Source: Apus apus
Lineage: Eukaryota; Chordata; Aves; Apodiformes; Apodidae
Assembly (NCBI RefSeq): GCF_020740795.1
Contig: NC_067301.1
Span: 2,542,001-2,606,000, forward strand
Length of the DNA stretch: 64,000 nucleotides
Direction of reading: 5' to 3'
Part shown: piece by piece, positions 62,883-64,000 of the stretch
Numbering within the stretch: the stretch's first letter is position 1
Layout of the letters: the number at the start of each line of letters is the position of its first letter
Notes under the pieces: generated by a model
The model's input: the letters and a program-made list of their open reading frames with translations, nothing else
Databases searched by the model: none
What the model was told of the DNA's origin: nothing
Position numbers and translations under genes: made by a program

Positions 62883-64000
62883 GTAAGATGCTGCTTCCTC
62901 TTGTCTTTTTGTGTGCTGGTGGCAACCTCTTTCTCAAGGCACTGCTGAGTGGTCTTCTGTGTCTAATTTACTTGCCACTGCCCAAAGGACTGGTCCATGA
63001 ATGTCTTTCAGGTTCCAGTCCCTGCACGTTGCTTAGTCAAGACAGCAGCAAAGGGCTGGGAGTTGTTGTTGCCTCTTGCCACAATATTGGATTAGATGAG
63101 CTGAGAGTCTGTGTGCTCTCAACAATCAGTCCTGGTGCCTCACCTATGCTAGGAAATGGGATTTCCACAGCTCAGGACTCTGGCTGTTAGCAACCTTGTT
63201 GCTGCAGATTAGGAATGCACTCTGAGGCTTGGCATGCAGATCTGTGCCATTAGGACACTGGCAAGGCTGTGAATGGATGAAACCAAAAGGGCTGCATTGT
63301 TCAGCTGGTGCTGGGAGCAGACCCAGTGGGCTGTGTGCAACTCTGTGTTTAAGGATAACACAGGACATGTTAATGCTTTGTTGAGATGAGAAGATGGAAA
63401 TGGCTTTTCTCCAGAGCTGACTGTGTCTCACTAACAGAGCCCAAGGAGTTAGAATCTGCCCTTTCTCCATCCCATACATCCAGCCATGGCATCTGTAAAC
63501 CTCGTAGAAAAAGAAGGTGCTTCATTCTTGCTGGCTCCATGCCACAATTTTAAGTCTGCAACTCAACAGGGAGCTTAAAGCACAAGTGCTTGAAAGTGAA
63601 GGAAGTTTCAGGGTGTCAGCATTGGACTGACCCACTTTTATACCCCTGTCAAAATACATTAGGCACAGTGCTTCCTTTTGGGATGAAAATAACCACATGC
63701 AGCAGGAGAAGAAGCTGCATCAAGTCCATTTAATTATTTCATGAAGCAAGTGGGAAGACTGTTTCCTTGTAAAAAAAAAACCAAAACAACAGAACTGACA
63801 GGGAAAAGAGGAACTGCACACACAGCTCTCCTAAGGCTGTTAGTGTCTGGGGACAGTCAGACACTGTACAGCAATGCTGTTGGTGTGGAGGGGGTGAATA
63901 AACCAGGGTGAGCATCAGAGAAAAAAAGTGCATTTGTGTCAAAGCAGAGAAAGTCAAACCCTGATTTTTTCTGATGCTGCTCAAATTCCCTCTAAAAATG
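62883..64000 (+). other. ACAP3: Start of ACAP3 intron 4
   Basis: Begins GTAAGATG after exon 4. No next exon or other gene seen up to the window end. It contains a ten-base A-run near 63772-63781. Confidence 0.7.

Noticed and set aside
63052-63105. GGATTAGATGAGCTGAGAGTC, reminiscent of a CR1 3' end
   Set aside because: The match is short and lacks the TTCCAACC and ATTCTGTGA landmarks that follow in real CR1 termini.
1-64000. Search by eye for miR-200-type microRNA seeds, tRNA genes and snoRNA boxes
   Set aside because: No segment combined the expected mature sequence or boxes with a convincing fold. A covariance-model scan (Infernal, tRNAscan-SE) would be decisive.

Overview
The window is vertebrate nuclear DNA and most probably avian. 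The coding exons are short and separated by GT-AG introns. The interspersed repeats are CR1 LINE 3' ends with the typical terminal ATTCTATGA-type tail, plus a few eroded MIR-like SINE relics. Two genes are recognised with confidence: PUSL1 (complete) and ACAP3 (first four coding exons only). In mammals these two genes also lie head-to-head, in human at 1p36.33. The matching avian block is on a small chromosome, but that is inference from synteny.

Layout. Positions 1-452 (minus) hold the first 150 codons of an intronless-looking class A GPCR of the P2Y/LPA/PAF-receptor group; it runs off the left edge. From about 470 to 4540 I see no gene. PUSL1 (minus) occupies 4668-19866 as eight coding exons. 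All splice sites and phases can be read, and the joined product is 292 aa with every hallmark of the TruA pseudouridine synthase fold, including catalytic Asp60. Its start codon lies at the edge of a GC-rich CpG island (about 19.5-20.55 kb) that contains a 31-bp minisatellite.

Between the two divergent genes (19.87-23.25 kb) lies a truncated CR1 LINE and then a second CpG island, the ACAP3 promoter/5' leader. That leader has a duplicated G-rich block (possible G-quadruplex) and a five-codon upstream ORF. ACAP3 (plus) starts at 23249. Its first intron is 35.6 kb and takes up more than half the window. Exons 2-4 (58857-62882) encode the start of the BAR domain, and the gene continues past the right edge.

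The large ACAP3 intron 1 is mostly unique sequence with scattered CR1/MIR relics, simple repeats, a perfect CRE palindrome and a tight cluster of three RFX/X-box-like CCATGG motifs. Within ACAP3 intron 2, on the opposite strand, two neighbouring coding-like segments (59430-59580 and 59075-59252) have matching splice phases. I do not recognise them; they are the best candidate here for an undescribed exon pair. I found no CRISPR, phage, plasmid or operon-like system and no convincing RNA gene.
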